From the NCBI GenBank assembly GCA_013285965.1, contig JABDGQ010000011.1, forward strand, positions 1-43,231: a stretch of DNA of 43,231 nucleotides, in the 5' to 3' direction. Positions 16,865-24,753 of the stretch are shown piece after piece; the stretch's first letter is position 1, and the number at the start of each line of letters is the position of its first letter. Below the pieces are notes generated by a model. It was not told the DNA's origin and searched no databases. It saw only the letters and a list, made by a program, of their open reading frames with translations. The translations under genes and the position numbers were made by a program. This stretch comes from Chlamydiota bacterium (GTDB lineage: Bacteria; Chlamydiota; Chlamydiia; Chlamydiales; Parachlamydiaceae).

Positions 16865-18334
16865 ATGGCTTCCTCTTCATCACCATTATTTAAGTTAGTT
16901 CTAGTGAGTGGTAGCGTAATTCTTTTAACGGCCTCTTTAATTTCTAATGCACCTCCAAGTGCTACTAAGGTTGCTTTAGCACAATTAGATACTTTACCTA
17001 AGACACCGCCAGAAGAACTAGCCGATTTTAGACAAGTGGCAAAAAAAGCTATCCCGGCTGTGGTATCAGTAAAAGTGCAAAGTAATAAAAAATCGTCTAC
17101 CGCAAAAGATAGCCAATCTTTGGAAAATTATTTTGATTTTTTTGGTAATGATTTATGGGGCTTGTTTTCTAATCCGCGTCGCGATGTGCAGCGTTCACAA
17201 CCATTTTCAGGGCAGGCTTCGGGTGTGATTGTCCATCCTGATGGCTATATCATCACCAATAGTCATGTTGTGGATGGCATGGATAATGTTTCAATTCAAC
17301 TTCACGACGGTCGTGAATTTCCAGCTAAGGTACTGGGTGCCGATACTAATAGCGATTTAGCTGTCGTTAAAATTGAGGCTCAAAATCTGCCTTATCTTGT
17401 TTTAGGGGATTCGGACAATTTGGAAGTTGGTCAGTGGGTGGCTGCCATTGGCAATCCGTTTGGTTTGCAAGCGACATTAACAGCTGGCGTCGTAAGTGCG
17501 AAAAGTCGTAATAATTTGGATATCGCCCCATATGAAGATTTTATACAAACCGACGCCGCTATCAATCGTGGAAACTCGGGCGGCCCTTTATTAACTCTCA
17601 ATGGACAAGTTATCGGAATTAATACAGCTATCGCTACAAATGCCTCAGCTGGTTATATGGGTATTGGTTTTGCTATTCCAAGTAACATGGCAAGACATGT
17701 GTTTGATGAAGTAGTAGAGGGAGGAGGAATTACACACGGTTTCTTAGGGCTCTCATTGCAACCCATTAATCACACACTCGCCCAAGCCTTTAATCTGCAG
17801 AAAATCGAAGGGGCTTTGGTGGCTAATGTGATTAAAGATTCACCTGCTCAAAAAGCTGGTGTGCAGGTCGAGGACATTATTCTACGCTACAATGATCGTC
17901 CAGTAGAAAATGCAGCCTCTTTGCGTAATGCTATTTACATGATGAAACCTGGCTCGGTTGTTAATCTTACTATATTGCGAAAAGATCAACAGATTAGCGT
18001 ACCAGTAACTATTGGCAACTTAAATGAGCAAACACCTTCTAAAGTAACACAAAAAAATGGTTGGGGTATTGAAGTCGAAAATCTTACACCAGAACTTGGC
18101 CGAGCTTTAGGGGAAACTACTGAACAAGGCATTGTGATTACGCAAGTTAATCCTGGCAGCTTTGCTGCGTTAGCAGGTTTAAAGAAAGGGGCCTTAATAT
18201 TAGCAGTAAATCGAGAAAAAATTGCAAATGTCAATGAATTTTATAAAGCCATTGAAAATACCCCTATGGGACGCCCAGTTCTTTTACAAATAAAACAAGA
18301 TGGCAATTATTTGTTTATTTCATTACAGATGTAA
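16865..18334 (+). CDS. htrA: HtrA/DegP-family periplasmic serine protease
   Basis: Periplasmic protease-chaperone for misfolded envelope proteins. From the ATG at 16865 (TAGGTG lies 8 bases before) it is 489 residues: a signal peptide (VLVSGSVILLTASLISNA), a trypsin-like domain and two PDZ domains (about residues 280-370 and 395-489). The triad is H134 in ITNSHVVDG, D164 in TNSDLAVVKIE and S238 in GNSGGPLL. An in-frame TTG at 16796 would add 23 residues but has no RBS. Residue order before the catalytic loop is DAAINRGNSGG, with Arg where most HtrA proteins have Pro. The general match to Chlamydia HtrA is strong. A stem-loop follows the stop. Confidence 0.95.
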   Translation: MASSSSPLFKLVLVSGSVILLTASLISNAPPSATKVALAQLDTLPKTPPEELADFRQVAKKAIPAVVSVKVQSNKKSSTAKDSQSLENYFDFFGNDLWGLFSNPRRDVQRSQPFSGQASGVIVHPDGYIITNSHVVDGMDNVSIQLHDGREFPAKVLGADTNSDLAVVKIEAQNLPYLVLGDSDNLEVGQWVAAIGNPFGLQATLTAGVVSAKSRNNLDIAPYEDFIQTDAAINRGNSGGPLLTLNGQVIGINTAIATNASAGYMGIGFAIPSNMARHVFDEVVEGGGITHGFLGLSLQPINHTLAQAFNLQKIEGALVANVIKDSPAQKAGVQVEDIILRYNDRPVENAASLRNAIYMMKPGSVVNLTILRKDQQISVPVTIGNLNEQTPSKVTQKNGWGIEVENLTPELGRALGETTEQGIVITQVNPGSFAALAGLKKGALILAVNREKIANVNEFYKAIENTPMGRPVLLQIKQDGNYLFISLQM

Positions 18335-18364
18335 AGGAATTGCTTAACTTTCCTGCCATATCTT

Positions 18365-18406
18365 TTGCACTGCTCCAAAAATGTTTAATTTATTGGGGTA
18401 GTGCAA
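18365..18406 (+). terminator. Stem-loop after htrA
   Basis: TTGCACTGCTCCAA (18365-18378) pairs with TTGGGGTAGTGCAA (18393-18406) over 14 bp, with two G-U wobbles that work only in plus-strand RNA, so it fits the htrA transcript. It begins 30 bases past the stop. No U-run follows, so it may stabilise the mRNA 3' end rather than terminate. Confidence 0.5.
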
Positions 18407-18417
18407 TGGGCTTAAAT

Positions 18418-18581
18418 TAGACTTCTTTCGAAATTGGCTTTTTTTGGAAAAATTAATGTTTTTTGAGCAGATTTGATTCCAAATTTTAAGAGCATATTGG
18501 CAACTAGGCCCGAAAAATTTAGGATTAAAGATGCCAAAAAAGGCAATTTTAACAAATAAATGTAATTTCGAAAGAAGTCTA
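18418..18581. repeat. MITE-like element with perfect 18-bp terminal inverted repeats (family 1)
   Basis: The termini TAGACTTCTTTCGAAATT (18418-18435) and AATTTCGAAAGAAGTCTA (18564-18581) are perfect inverted repeats enclosing a 164-bp non-coding element. The TA at both outer edges would fit a TA target duplication as made by IS630/mariner-type elements (inference). Its inner parts recur at 2345-2402 and 16679-16739. It encodes no transposase. A reading frame spanning it on the minus strand is not a gene. Confidence 0.75.
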
Positions 18582-18641
18582 TTATTAAAAAATCAAAATT
18601 CAGGTTAAAAGAAAGACCATTTGATTTAAGTGTCAAAAAAT

Positions 18642-19799
18642 TTACGCGGAAATGTTTGGTACATAAAAATAAATTTGTTTTACATCATGAATTGATGGTC
18701 GCTTGTTATCTTCATCCCATAAAATAGAATAACTAAGAGAGCCCTTGATGATGTTTTCTCGGGTTATGCGATCAGCCTTCCCACAACTGTTTGCTTTTTC
18801 TACAATATTATAAGTGGCCTTTACTAATATCTCTAGGTGATCAATGGTGTTATCGGGTTTGCGAATGACAGTTATATGTATGGGTGGGGCATCGGTTTTA
18901 TATTCTGGGTCTAGCGCCGGTTTAATAAGTAAGGTATAATCTTCATCATCGCATGGATCAGTCCAACTGATTAGATCTTCTCCAATAAATTCAGATATCA
19001 AAATCTCATATAAATGGTTGAGTGGCGTTTGAGTGGTAGACAATTCAAAGGCGGAGCGCCATTTATTATCCCCAGAATCGCTACCATTAGGATTTAATAA
19101 CTTTTCAATTGCACATGAGGCATCCCATAGACGAGCCATTTTCGGAGCCTCAAGTGAGGGATAAATACGGTTAGCACTAGCTGGATAAATGGAATCGTGC
19201 AGGACAAAATTAACTCCTATTCGCTTCATATCTTTTTCGAATTGCAACATGTGGCCTTCTAAACCAAAATAAATGGGATTGTATTTATTTTGTAATATAT
19301 TAGGAGTTTGAGCAGTCTGGATCTGTTCATTTATTAATTTTACTGCTTCGTTAGTGTTCGATACAATAAAGGGAATTTGCCCAATTTTTTCGGTAATTTT
19401 TAAATTTAGATCAAGATTAAACAAGTCAATATGGAGCTCTCTGTTTTTGCGTTCAAATTCGAAAACAAAGTTAAAAATATGTGCTATTTTAATTAAAATC
19501 AATAACAATGGATTGCTATAGATTTTATCAAATCGCCGTCTTACTAAAGAAGAGGTGTAATCAAAGATATTCTTTGCTTCTAAATGGTAGCTATTTAAGT
19601 CAATTTCATTATCAAGCAATTTTTTTCCCAGTATAGCAATTTCGGCATTAGATTTTGCAATAATATCGGTTAGGGACATTTTATTGGAATTGCCAATACT
19701 TTTATTATAAAATTGTCCATCATTATTTAAATAATAATCTGAATTATCAACGGCATGAGTTAATAATTGAAACCAATTTGATTGATTGATAGATTGCAT
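18642..19799 (-). CDS. Orphan hypothetical protein
   Basis: A 385-residue protein I cannot assign. It lacks a signal peptide; one hydrophobic stretch, SNPLLLILIKIAHIFNFVFE near residues 94-113, may be a membrane or amphipathic segment. The sequence is otherwise hydrophilic, with acidic patches (SWTDPCDDEDYTLLIK) and four Cys in the C-terminal half. Asn, Ile and Lys are more common than in neighbouring genes, in line with higher AT content. ATG at 19799. It is isolated: convergent with htrA across the repeat-bearing gap and separated from the kdsD operon by about 150 AT-rich bases. Its isolation and composition would fit a recently gained gene or a secreted effector, but there is no direct evidence. 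Confidence 0.7.
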   Translation of the reverse strand: MQSINQSNWFQLLTHAVDNSDYYLNNDGQFYNKSIGNSNKMSLTDIIAKSNAEIAILGKKLLDNEIDLNSYHLEAKNIFDYTSSLVRRRFDKIYSNPLLLILIKIAHIFNFVFEFERKNRELHIDLFNLDLNLKITEKIGQIPFIVSNTNEAVKLINEQIQTAQTPNILQNKYNPIYFGLEGHMLQFEKDMKRIGVNFVLHDSIYPASANRIYPSLEAPKMARLWDASCAIEKLLNPNGSDSGDNKWRSAFELSTTQTPLNHLYEILISEFIGEDLISWTDPCDDEDYTLLIKPALDPEYKTDAPPIHITVIRKPDNTIDHLEILVKATYNIVEKANSCGKADRITRENIIKGSLSYSILWDEDNKRPSIHDVKQIYFYVPNISA

Positions 19800-19954
19800 G
19801 GCTTTCTCTTTTAAAATTAAATGTAATTATATCATATAGGAAAATATTTTGCAAATTAATATATATGATTGCTTTTTTATAAAATTAGATGGCTTTATAA
19901 TTACAATTAATTAATTTAATTGGCAGATAATTAATTTGTTTTTAGTTCGTTTTG

Positions 19955-20431
19955 CTAATCATAACATTGCTGCAGCCATTGCAATAAAGTCTCAAAAGCA
20001 TGTTTTGAAAAATAAGGTAGAAATAGATCTGTAGCTGTGGAACGGTTAGGCTCTTTTAGATAGATGATGATACCATAATGATATTTATCATTTTTATAGG
20101 CAATGCTAGCAATAAAAGTACTGGGAAGATTTAAAAATTGGTGCTCATCAATATACCACTGTAACTGATGTGGCACACTTGTCAAATGTACTACATGGGG
20201 ATGCAATTGCCGTTGTGCTAATTTGCGGTACTGCAGCATGCCATAGGTAATCAAAGTGCCACCAGTCAAAAAAATCAACCAACCCCAATTGCTTAAGAAA
20301 GTGAGGCTACCAAAAATACCATTATAAAGAATTAGTACAAGGCCAATCAAAGCAAAGCCAATTCCTTTCCACAAGCTGTGTTGTAGTACTTTTGATGAAA
20401 TAGCACTGTGCATGGCGATATAATCTTGCAT
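19955..20431 (-). CDS. Small two-helix membrane protein
   Basis: A protein of 158 residues from the ATG at 20431; an in-frame TTG at 20479 would overlap kdsD and is less likely. Two membrane spans form a hairpin (GIGFALIGLVLILYNGIFG and GWLIFLTGGTLITYGML), followed by a soluble domain of about 90 residues with LPSTFIASIAYKNDKYHYGI and a C-terminal ETLLQWLQQCYD. I do not recognise the family. It is the last gene of the gmhA-lpxK-symporter-kdsD run, 28 bases after kdsD, so it may have an envelope role. Confidence 0.65.
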   Translation of the reverse strand: MQDYIAMHSAISSKVLQHSLWKGIGFALIGLVLILYNGIFGSLTFLSNWGWLIFLTGGTLITYGMLQYRKLAQRQLHPHVVHLTSVPHQLQWYIDEHQFLNLPSTFIASIAYKNDKYHYGIIIYLKEPNRSTATDLFLPYFSKHAFETLLQWLQQCYD

Positions 20432-20459
20432 GAGATTTTGTTTTAAAAAGTGAATGATA

Positions 20460-21419
20460 CTATAGACCACTCTGTACAAGATCGTGCAAATGCAGTAGTC
20501 CTAACAGTTGCCGCTCTTCATTGACAACAGGCAACATCATTACCCGTTTATTAGGATCATTTTCCATCCGTTGCATAGCTTCCCAGGCACCGGCGTCAGC
20601 ACCAATAACTTGGGGGCTTTGTGTCATAATATCGCTAATGCAAGTCGTTAAAATTTGACTGCCCAAACGTGCTAATTGGCGACGCAAATCACCATCAGTA
20701 AAAATACCTAATAAATAATTATTTTCATCAACAATGAGAATACAACCACAACGTTTATTAGATAATTCCACTAATATCTGTTCTATCCGCTCATGAGGCT
20801 GACAAAGAGGAACACGATTCCCTGTTAGCATAATATCGCGTACGCGCAAAGTGATACGCTTGCCGATTCTGCCCGATGGATGATTGAGTGCGTATTGTTC
20901 TAGACTAAACTTTTTTTGCTTCATTAAAGCGATGGTCAATAAATCGCCAAATAATAATTGAAAAGCCGTGGACATGGTGGGAGCTAGGTCGAAAGGGCAA
21001 AGTTCGGATTCAAAAGGCAAGGTTATGGTAAGATGGCAGATTTTGGAGAGGCTCGAATCGGGAGTACACACGATGGCTACTAAAGTAGCCCCTTTATTGC
21101 GCACAGCTGGAGCTAAATGCATTAACTCTTCACTGGCGCCACTTTTGCTAAAGAATAAAAAGACATCATCAGGGCCAAGCATCCCTAAGTCGCCATGTAC
21201 GGCATCGGTAGGGCAGATGTAAAAAGCTCTCGTACCGGTGGAAACTAAAGTTAGTGCAATTTTTTTGGCAATTAGTCCACTTTTACCAACGCCAGTACAA
21301 AATAGTACTCCTTTGGATAACAATAATATATCGATTAAGCGCTCTAATGGCTGGCAATCAAAATTGCTAAAAAATTTATTGGTATAGGTTTGCTGTTTGT
21401 ACAAGAGTTCTTTTAGCAT
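20460..21419 (-). CDS. kdsD: Arabinose-5-phosphate isomerase
   Basis: Converts ribulose 5-phosphate to arabinose 5-phosphate, the first step to Kdo for lipopolysaccharide. Standard length of 319 residues: an SIS sugar-isomerase domain (about 25-185) with GVLFCTGVGKSGLIAKKIA and FFSKSGASEELMHL, then two CBS domains (about 200-319) with VRDIMLTGNRVPL, GIFTDGDLRRQLAR and DIMTQSPQVI. This is the KpsF/GutQ/KdsD family. ATG at 21419, only 6 bases after the symporter stop, so it is in the same operon. Its company with lpxK supports a role in LPS synthesis. Confidence 0.95.
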   Translation of the reverse strand: MLKELLYKQQTYTNKFFSNFDCQPLERLIDILLLSKGVLFCTGVGKSGLIAKKIALTLVSTGTRAFYICPTDAVHGDLGMLGPDDVFLFFSKSGASEELMHLAPAVRNKGATLVAIVCTPDSSLSKICHLTITLPFESELCPFDLAPTMSTAFQLLFGDLLTIALMKQKKFSLEQYALNHPSGRIGKRITLRVRDIMLTGNRVPLCQPHERIEQILVELSNKRCGCILIVDENNYLLGIFTDGDLRRQLARLGSQILTTCISDIMTQSPQVIGADAGAWEAMQRMENDPNKRVMMLPVVNEERQLLGLLHLHDLVQSGL

Positions 21420-21425
21420 ATCATC

Positions 21426-22649
21426 TTAGTTACTGTTAAATTTGACTAATTCCAAATTGTGATACTTCTGTTCATCTAATTCACCTTCCATTTTGGCTAC
21501 AAAAATTGTCACCGCGGCATCACCTAAAATATTAAGCACCGTTGTAACCATATCGCGCACTCGATCAATACCGGCTAGTAATGCTAAGCCTTCTAATGGT
21601 AGTCCTAAAGATGTTAATACGGTGGATAACATTATGAATCCGGCGCCAGGGACACCAGCTGTGCCAATAGCAGATAAAGTAGCAGTTAAAACTAATTTGA
21701 AATAGGCGGCAAAGTCAAGTGGAATGTTGTATACTTTGGCTATAAAAACCGAACTCATGGCTAAAAAAATAGCGGTGCCATTCATATTCATCGTAATACC
21801 TAATGGCAAAACAAATCCAGCAATGTTTTTTGATGCGCCAAGATTTTCTTGCACGCAATGTAAGGCTACTGGTAAAGAAGCGGCGCTACTGCCAGTAGAA
21901 AATGCCATCATAATAGTGTCGCCCATCCCTTTGAAAAAAGGTAAAAGTGGTAAGCGAGCCAGCACCTTTAATAAAAATCCGTATACCCCAAACATTTGAA
22001 AAGCACATGCTAAATAATAGACCCCTAAAAATTTAAGGAGTGGAATTAAAACGGTGATTCCAAAGCTTCCGGCAACCCAAGCTGTGATTCCAAAAATACC
22101 AATTGGAGCAAAAGTCATTACTAAAGAAGTGAGGCGATACATAACATCGGCTAATGATTCTAAAAAGGCATTTAAAGGTTTCCCTTTTTGTCCGGAAAAA
22201 TTAATCGCCAAACCAAGTAACATGGCAAACACAATGATTTGCACAATATTACCACTGACTAATGCTGCAATAGGATTTGTAGGTATAATGGAGAGAAGCA
22301 CTTCTTGCATTGATAATGGTTTTGATGGTGCGATTTCAGTATAGTCTAAATGTATAGTGCTACCAAGGGCAAACAAATTAGCCAAAAAAATACCAATGCT
22401 GATGGCAATAAAAGTAGTAATAAAATAAATCAACATTGTGCGTCCACCTACACGTCCTAGTGTAGCAGGGTCATGTATGTTGGTGACACCAATAGCAACT
22501 GATGATAAAATAAGCAAAGGTACAATCATGCCTATTAAACTCAAAAAAATCGTGCCTAGGGGTTTTAAATAAATGGCATTTTCGCGCAATAAAGCGCCGG
22601 CCAAAATTCCTAGGGCGATGCCGATTAATATTTTCATCCATAGTTTCAT
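21426..22649 (-). CDS. Sodium/proton dicarboxylate-amino acid symporter (SDF family)
   Basis: Inner-membrane importer of dicarboxylates or acidic amino acids of the DAACS/GltP family, driven by Na+ or H+. The 407 residues give eight spans plus two re-entrant loops. The serine-rich hairpin AFSTGSSAASLPVALHC and the binding-site helix LPLGITMNMNGTAIFLAM are clear, as is GTAGVPGAGFIML. Family membership is certain; the substrate (glutamate, aspartate, succinate) is not. I choose the ATG at 22649 with GTGAGA before it; a GTG at 22661 is the alternative. It lies between lpxK (27 bases upstream) and kdsD (6 bases downstream), an unusual place for a transporter, but clearly one transcription unit. 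Confidence 0.92.
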   Translation of the reverse strand: MKLWMKILIGIALGILAGALLRENAIYLKPLGTIFLSLIGMIVPLLILSSVAIGVTNIHDPATLGRVGGRTMLIYFITTFIAISIGIFLANLFALGSTIHLDYTEIAPSKPLSMQEVLLSIIPTNPIAALVSGNIVQIIVFAMLLGLAINFSGQKGKPLNAFLESLADVMYRLTSLVMTFAPIGIFGITAWVAGSFGITVLIPLLKFLGVYYLACAFQMFGVYGFLLKVLARLPLLPFFKGMGDTIMMAFSTGSSAASLPVALHCVQENLGASKNIAGFVLPLGITMNMNGTAIFLAMSSVFIAKVYNIPLDFAAYFKLVLTATLSAIGTAGVPGAGFIMLSTVLTSLGLPLEGLALLAGIDRVRDMVTTVLNILGDAAVTIFVAKMEGELDEQKYHNLELVKFNSN

Positions 22650-22676
22650 AAAAAATCTCACTGCTATATGAGTAGC

Positions 22677-23777
22677 TTAAATTTTAATTTCCAGTTGTTG
22701 CAAAAATTTATCCCATTCTTCTTGACCGACAACAATCTCTAGATCGATCTGCACCCAAATAATTGGCAAAGAAAGGACTAGTTGATCTTGCAGCTTTACT
22801 TTATCTTTTTCTGTACAAATCAACCATTGCGCCCCTTGTTTTAAAGCATTCTGCGCAAAGTTTTCTAAATTTTTTTCATCTATCAAATCATGATCAGCTA
22901 AAATATATTCAGCCACGATAGTACAATTGATTTTTTCGAGGGTTCTTTTGAAATATTGAGGATGGGCAATAGCACAAAATATACCAACTGAGCAATTATT
23001 TGTCAGCTGTACTCTTTGACCTTTTAAATCGCAAACACCCACAACTCTTTCTTTTGTGCCTACAATAGGGGCGCGTGTATATGCTACTAGTTCTTTCTTT
23101 ACCTTGTTAAATAAATCCATTTCATGCGTATGATTTAAGACAATCAAATGTGCACGCATTAAAGCTTGAGCACCTTCGCGCAAAAAGCCACGCGGTAAAA
23201 AATAACCCTGGCCAAACGGATCGCCAATGTCCATTATCACTATATCAAAATCGCGCGCCAGATGGCGGTGCTGCATAGCATCATCGAGTATAATTAATTG
23301 TGCTCCCCCTTTAGCAGCTAAAAAAGAAGCTTCTTTGCGATTACTGCCTACAATTACCATCGCTTTAGGTAAACGTTGCGAAAATAAATACGGTTCATCC
23401 CCGCAATAACTGGCTGGAAAAATAGGTCCTTGCCCCAAGCATTGTACAATTGGAAAATTAAGTTTTTCTGCCTGTGATCGATAACCGCGCGAAAGAATGG
23501 CCATCGTAAAACGTTCATAAAAAAAATTGGCTAAAAATATAGTAAAGGGTGTTTTACCTGTACCTCCCGCTACAATGTTTCCTACGCTAATAACTAGGGG
23601 AATAGGGGGTACATAACGGCGCAACCAATTACTATCGTATAGCCAATTGCGGCAGTTTATCCATAGTTGATAAAGCCAACTTAAAGGCAGCAATAAGCAT
23701 CTAATAATAAATGGGAGGATGCCATGACGACGTTTATAGATAATTTCTTTGATGTAAATTTCGATTTTCTTAAACAT
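22677..23777 (-). CDS. lpxK: Tetraacyldisaccharide 4'-kinase
   Basis: Phosphorylates the 4' position of the lipid A disaccharide at the inner face of the inner membrane, using ATP. The 366 residues are typical. An N-terminal hydrophobic anchor (FIIRCLLLPLSWLYQLWINC) is followed by the Walker A site VGNIVAGGTGKTPFTIFLAN and RGYRSQAEKLNFPIV. Further family motifs are GDEPYLFSQRLPKAMVIVG and ILDDAMQHRHLARDFDIVIM, whose Asp and His are conserved in LpxK. ATG at 23777, 38 bases after gmhA; the symporter gene follows. Confidence 0.96.
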   Translation of the reverse strand: MFKKIEIYIKEIIYKRRHGILPFIIRCLLLPLSWLYQLWINCRNWLYDSNWLRRYVPPIPLVISVGNIVAGGTGKTPFTIFLANFFYERFTMAILSRGYRSQAEKLNFPIVQCLGQGPIFPASYCGDEPYLFSQRLPKAMVIVGSNRKEASFLAAKGGAQLIILDDAMQHRHLARDFDIVIMDIGDPFGQGYFLPRGFLREGAQALMRAHLIVLNHTHEMDLFNKVKKELVAYTRAPIVGTKERVVGVCDLKGQRVQLTNNCSVGIFCAIAHPQYFKRTLEKINCTIVAEYILADHDLIDEKNLENFAQNALKQGAQWLICTEKDKVKLQDQLVLSLPIIWVQIDLEIVVGQEEWDKFLQQLEIKI

Positions 23778-23815
23778 GATTTTTGCTCAATGCGTGCCGA
23801 TGCAGATAAGAACCG

Positions 23816-24406
23816 TCAGGCGGGGAAAAGAATATATTCCATTTGTTCAATTATTAGATGCATAGCAGTCATGTGTGCTTCTTGAATGCGATCAGAGGTG
23901 CTAAAATCATTAATTATCAATTCAAGATTAGCGATTCCTTTTAAAGCACCACCTTGTTTTCCCAAAAATGCGATGGTAAATAACTCTAACTGCTTAGCAG
24001 TTTGAAAAGCGCGAATAATATTGGGAGAATTTCCACTGGTGCTTAATCCAATAAAGATGTCTCCTTTTTGTCCGTAAGCTTCTATACCACGAGCAAATAC
24101 ATTCTCAAATCCTAAATCATTTCCAACGCAACTTAAATGGCCCGCTTCGGATAAAGAAATGGCAGGCAAGGCATGGCGAACTGTGCGAAATACACCGGTG
24201 AGTTCTTCGGCAAAATGATTTGCATCGCACAAACTTCCACCATTGCCAGCAATTAGCACTTTATGTTTATTTTTAAAACAAAGGGCTAGCGATTGCGCCA
24301 CCTGTTGCATAAATAGCAACGCTGTTGGTTGATACAATTGATTGATGGCTGCGGTGCAGTCGGCAAGCGCGCTTAATAGTTTTGTTTCTATCTCTTTCTC
24401 TTTCAT
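23816..24406 (-). CDS. gmhA: Phosphoheptose isomerase (sedoheptulose 7-phosphate isomerase)
   Basis: Converts sedoheptulose 7-phosphate to D-glycero-manno-heptose 7-phosphate, the entry to ADP-heptose for LPS core. An SIS-fold protein of 196 residues. VLIAGNGGSLCDANHFAEEL, ALPAISLSEAGHLSCVGNDL, FIGLSTSGNSPNIIRAF and the late EAHMTAMHLIIEQME match GmhA, including the late His-containing helix used in zinc binding. DiaA is a close relative, but the LPS operon context favours GmhA. ATG at 24406 with AAAAGG before it; a GTG at 24412 is less likely. It is first in the lpxK-kdsD operon. No other heptose gene is in the window. Confidence 0.85.
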   Translation of the reverse strand: MKEKEIETKLLSALADCTAAINQLYQPTALLFMQQVAQSLALCFKNKHKVLIAGNGGSLCDANHFAEELTGVFRTVRHALPAISLSEAGHLSCVGNDLGFENVFARGIEAYGQKGDIFIGLSTSGNSPNIIRAFQTAKQLELFTIAFLGKQGGALKGIANLELIINDFSTSDRIQEAHMTAMHLIIEQMEYILFPA

Positions 24407-24437
24407 AAACACCTTTTAGAGATTATTTGACTAATAA

Positions 24438-24519
24438 TTTGAATTTTGAGTTTTTTTTTGTCATGTCGATTAACGATGTTTTGACGCAATCCAAAGGACG
24501 AAAAAACTCAAAATTCAAT
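24438..24519. repeat. Family 3 hairpin repeat, best preserved copy
   Basis: Arms GAATTTTGAGTTTTTT (24441-24456) and AAAAAACTCAAAATTC (24501-24516) form a perfect 16-bp stem around a 44-base interior ending CCAAAGGACG, a segment shared with 27599-27609. It lies between the divergent gmhA operon and tRNA-Cys. Confidence 0.7.
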
Positions 24520-24583
24520 TTAACACAATAGATTCAGTTTGGTCGCTTTCGGTTACAGCTTTGAGAAAAAAAGATAAATTCGC

Positions 24584-24613
24584 TTGACGCGATTTGCGTA
24601 AATTTTGTATAAC
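24584..24613 (+). promoter_or_regulatory. Promoter of tRNA-Cys
   Basis: TTGACG (24584-24589), 18-base spacer, TATAAC (24608-24613), ending 11 bases before the mature tRNA 5' end. Good sigma-70-type match and placement. Confidence 0.65.
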
Positions 24614-24624
24614 CTTCAATTCAA

Positions 24625-24696
24625 GGTGGCATAGCCAAGTGGTAAGGCAGAAGCCTGCAAAGCTTCCATTCCCCAGTTCGAATCTGGGTGCCACCT
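24625..24696 (+). tRNA. tRNA-Cys (GCA anticodon)
   Basis: Cloverleaf folds fully: acceptor GGTGGCA with TGCCACC and discriminator U (24696), anticodon stem GAAGC/GCTTC with loop CTGCAAA giving anticodon GCA, and the T arm CCCAG-TTCGAAT-CTGGG. The 3' CCA is not encoded; a T-rich tract follows that may end transcription. Confidence 0.95.
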
Positions 24697-24753
24697 TTTT
24701 ATCTTCTTATTTTCTTTTTATCATCACTTACTTTTAAATCAGCCAATTAGACA

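Noticed and set aside
18412-18636. 74-codon minus-strand frame
   Set aside because: Spans the family 1 inverted-repeat element and flanking AT-rich sequence; the translation derives from repeat ends and is not conserved-looking.
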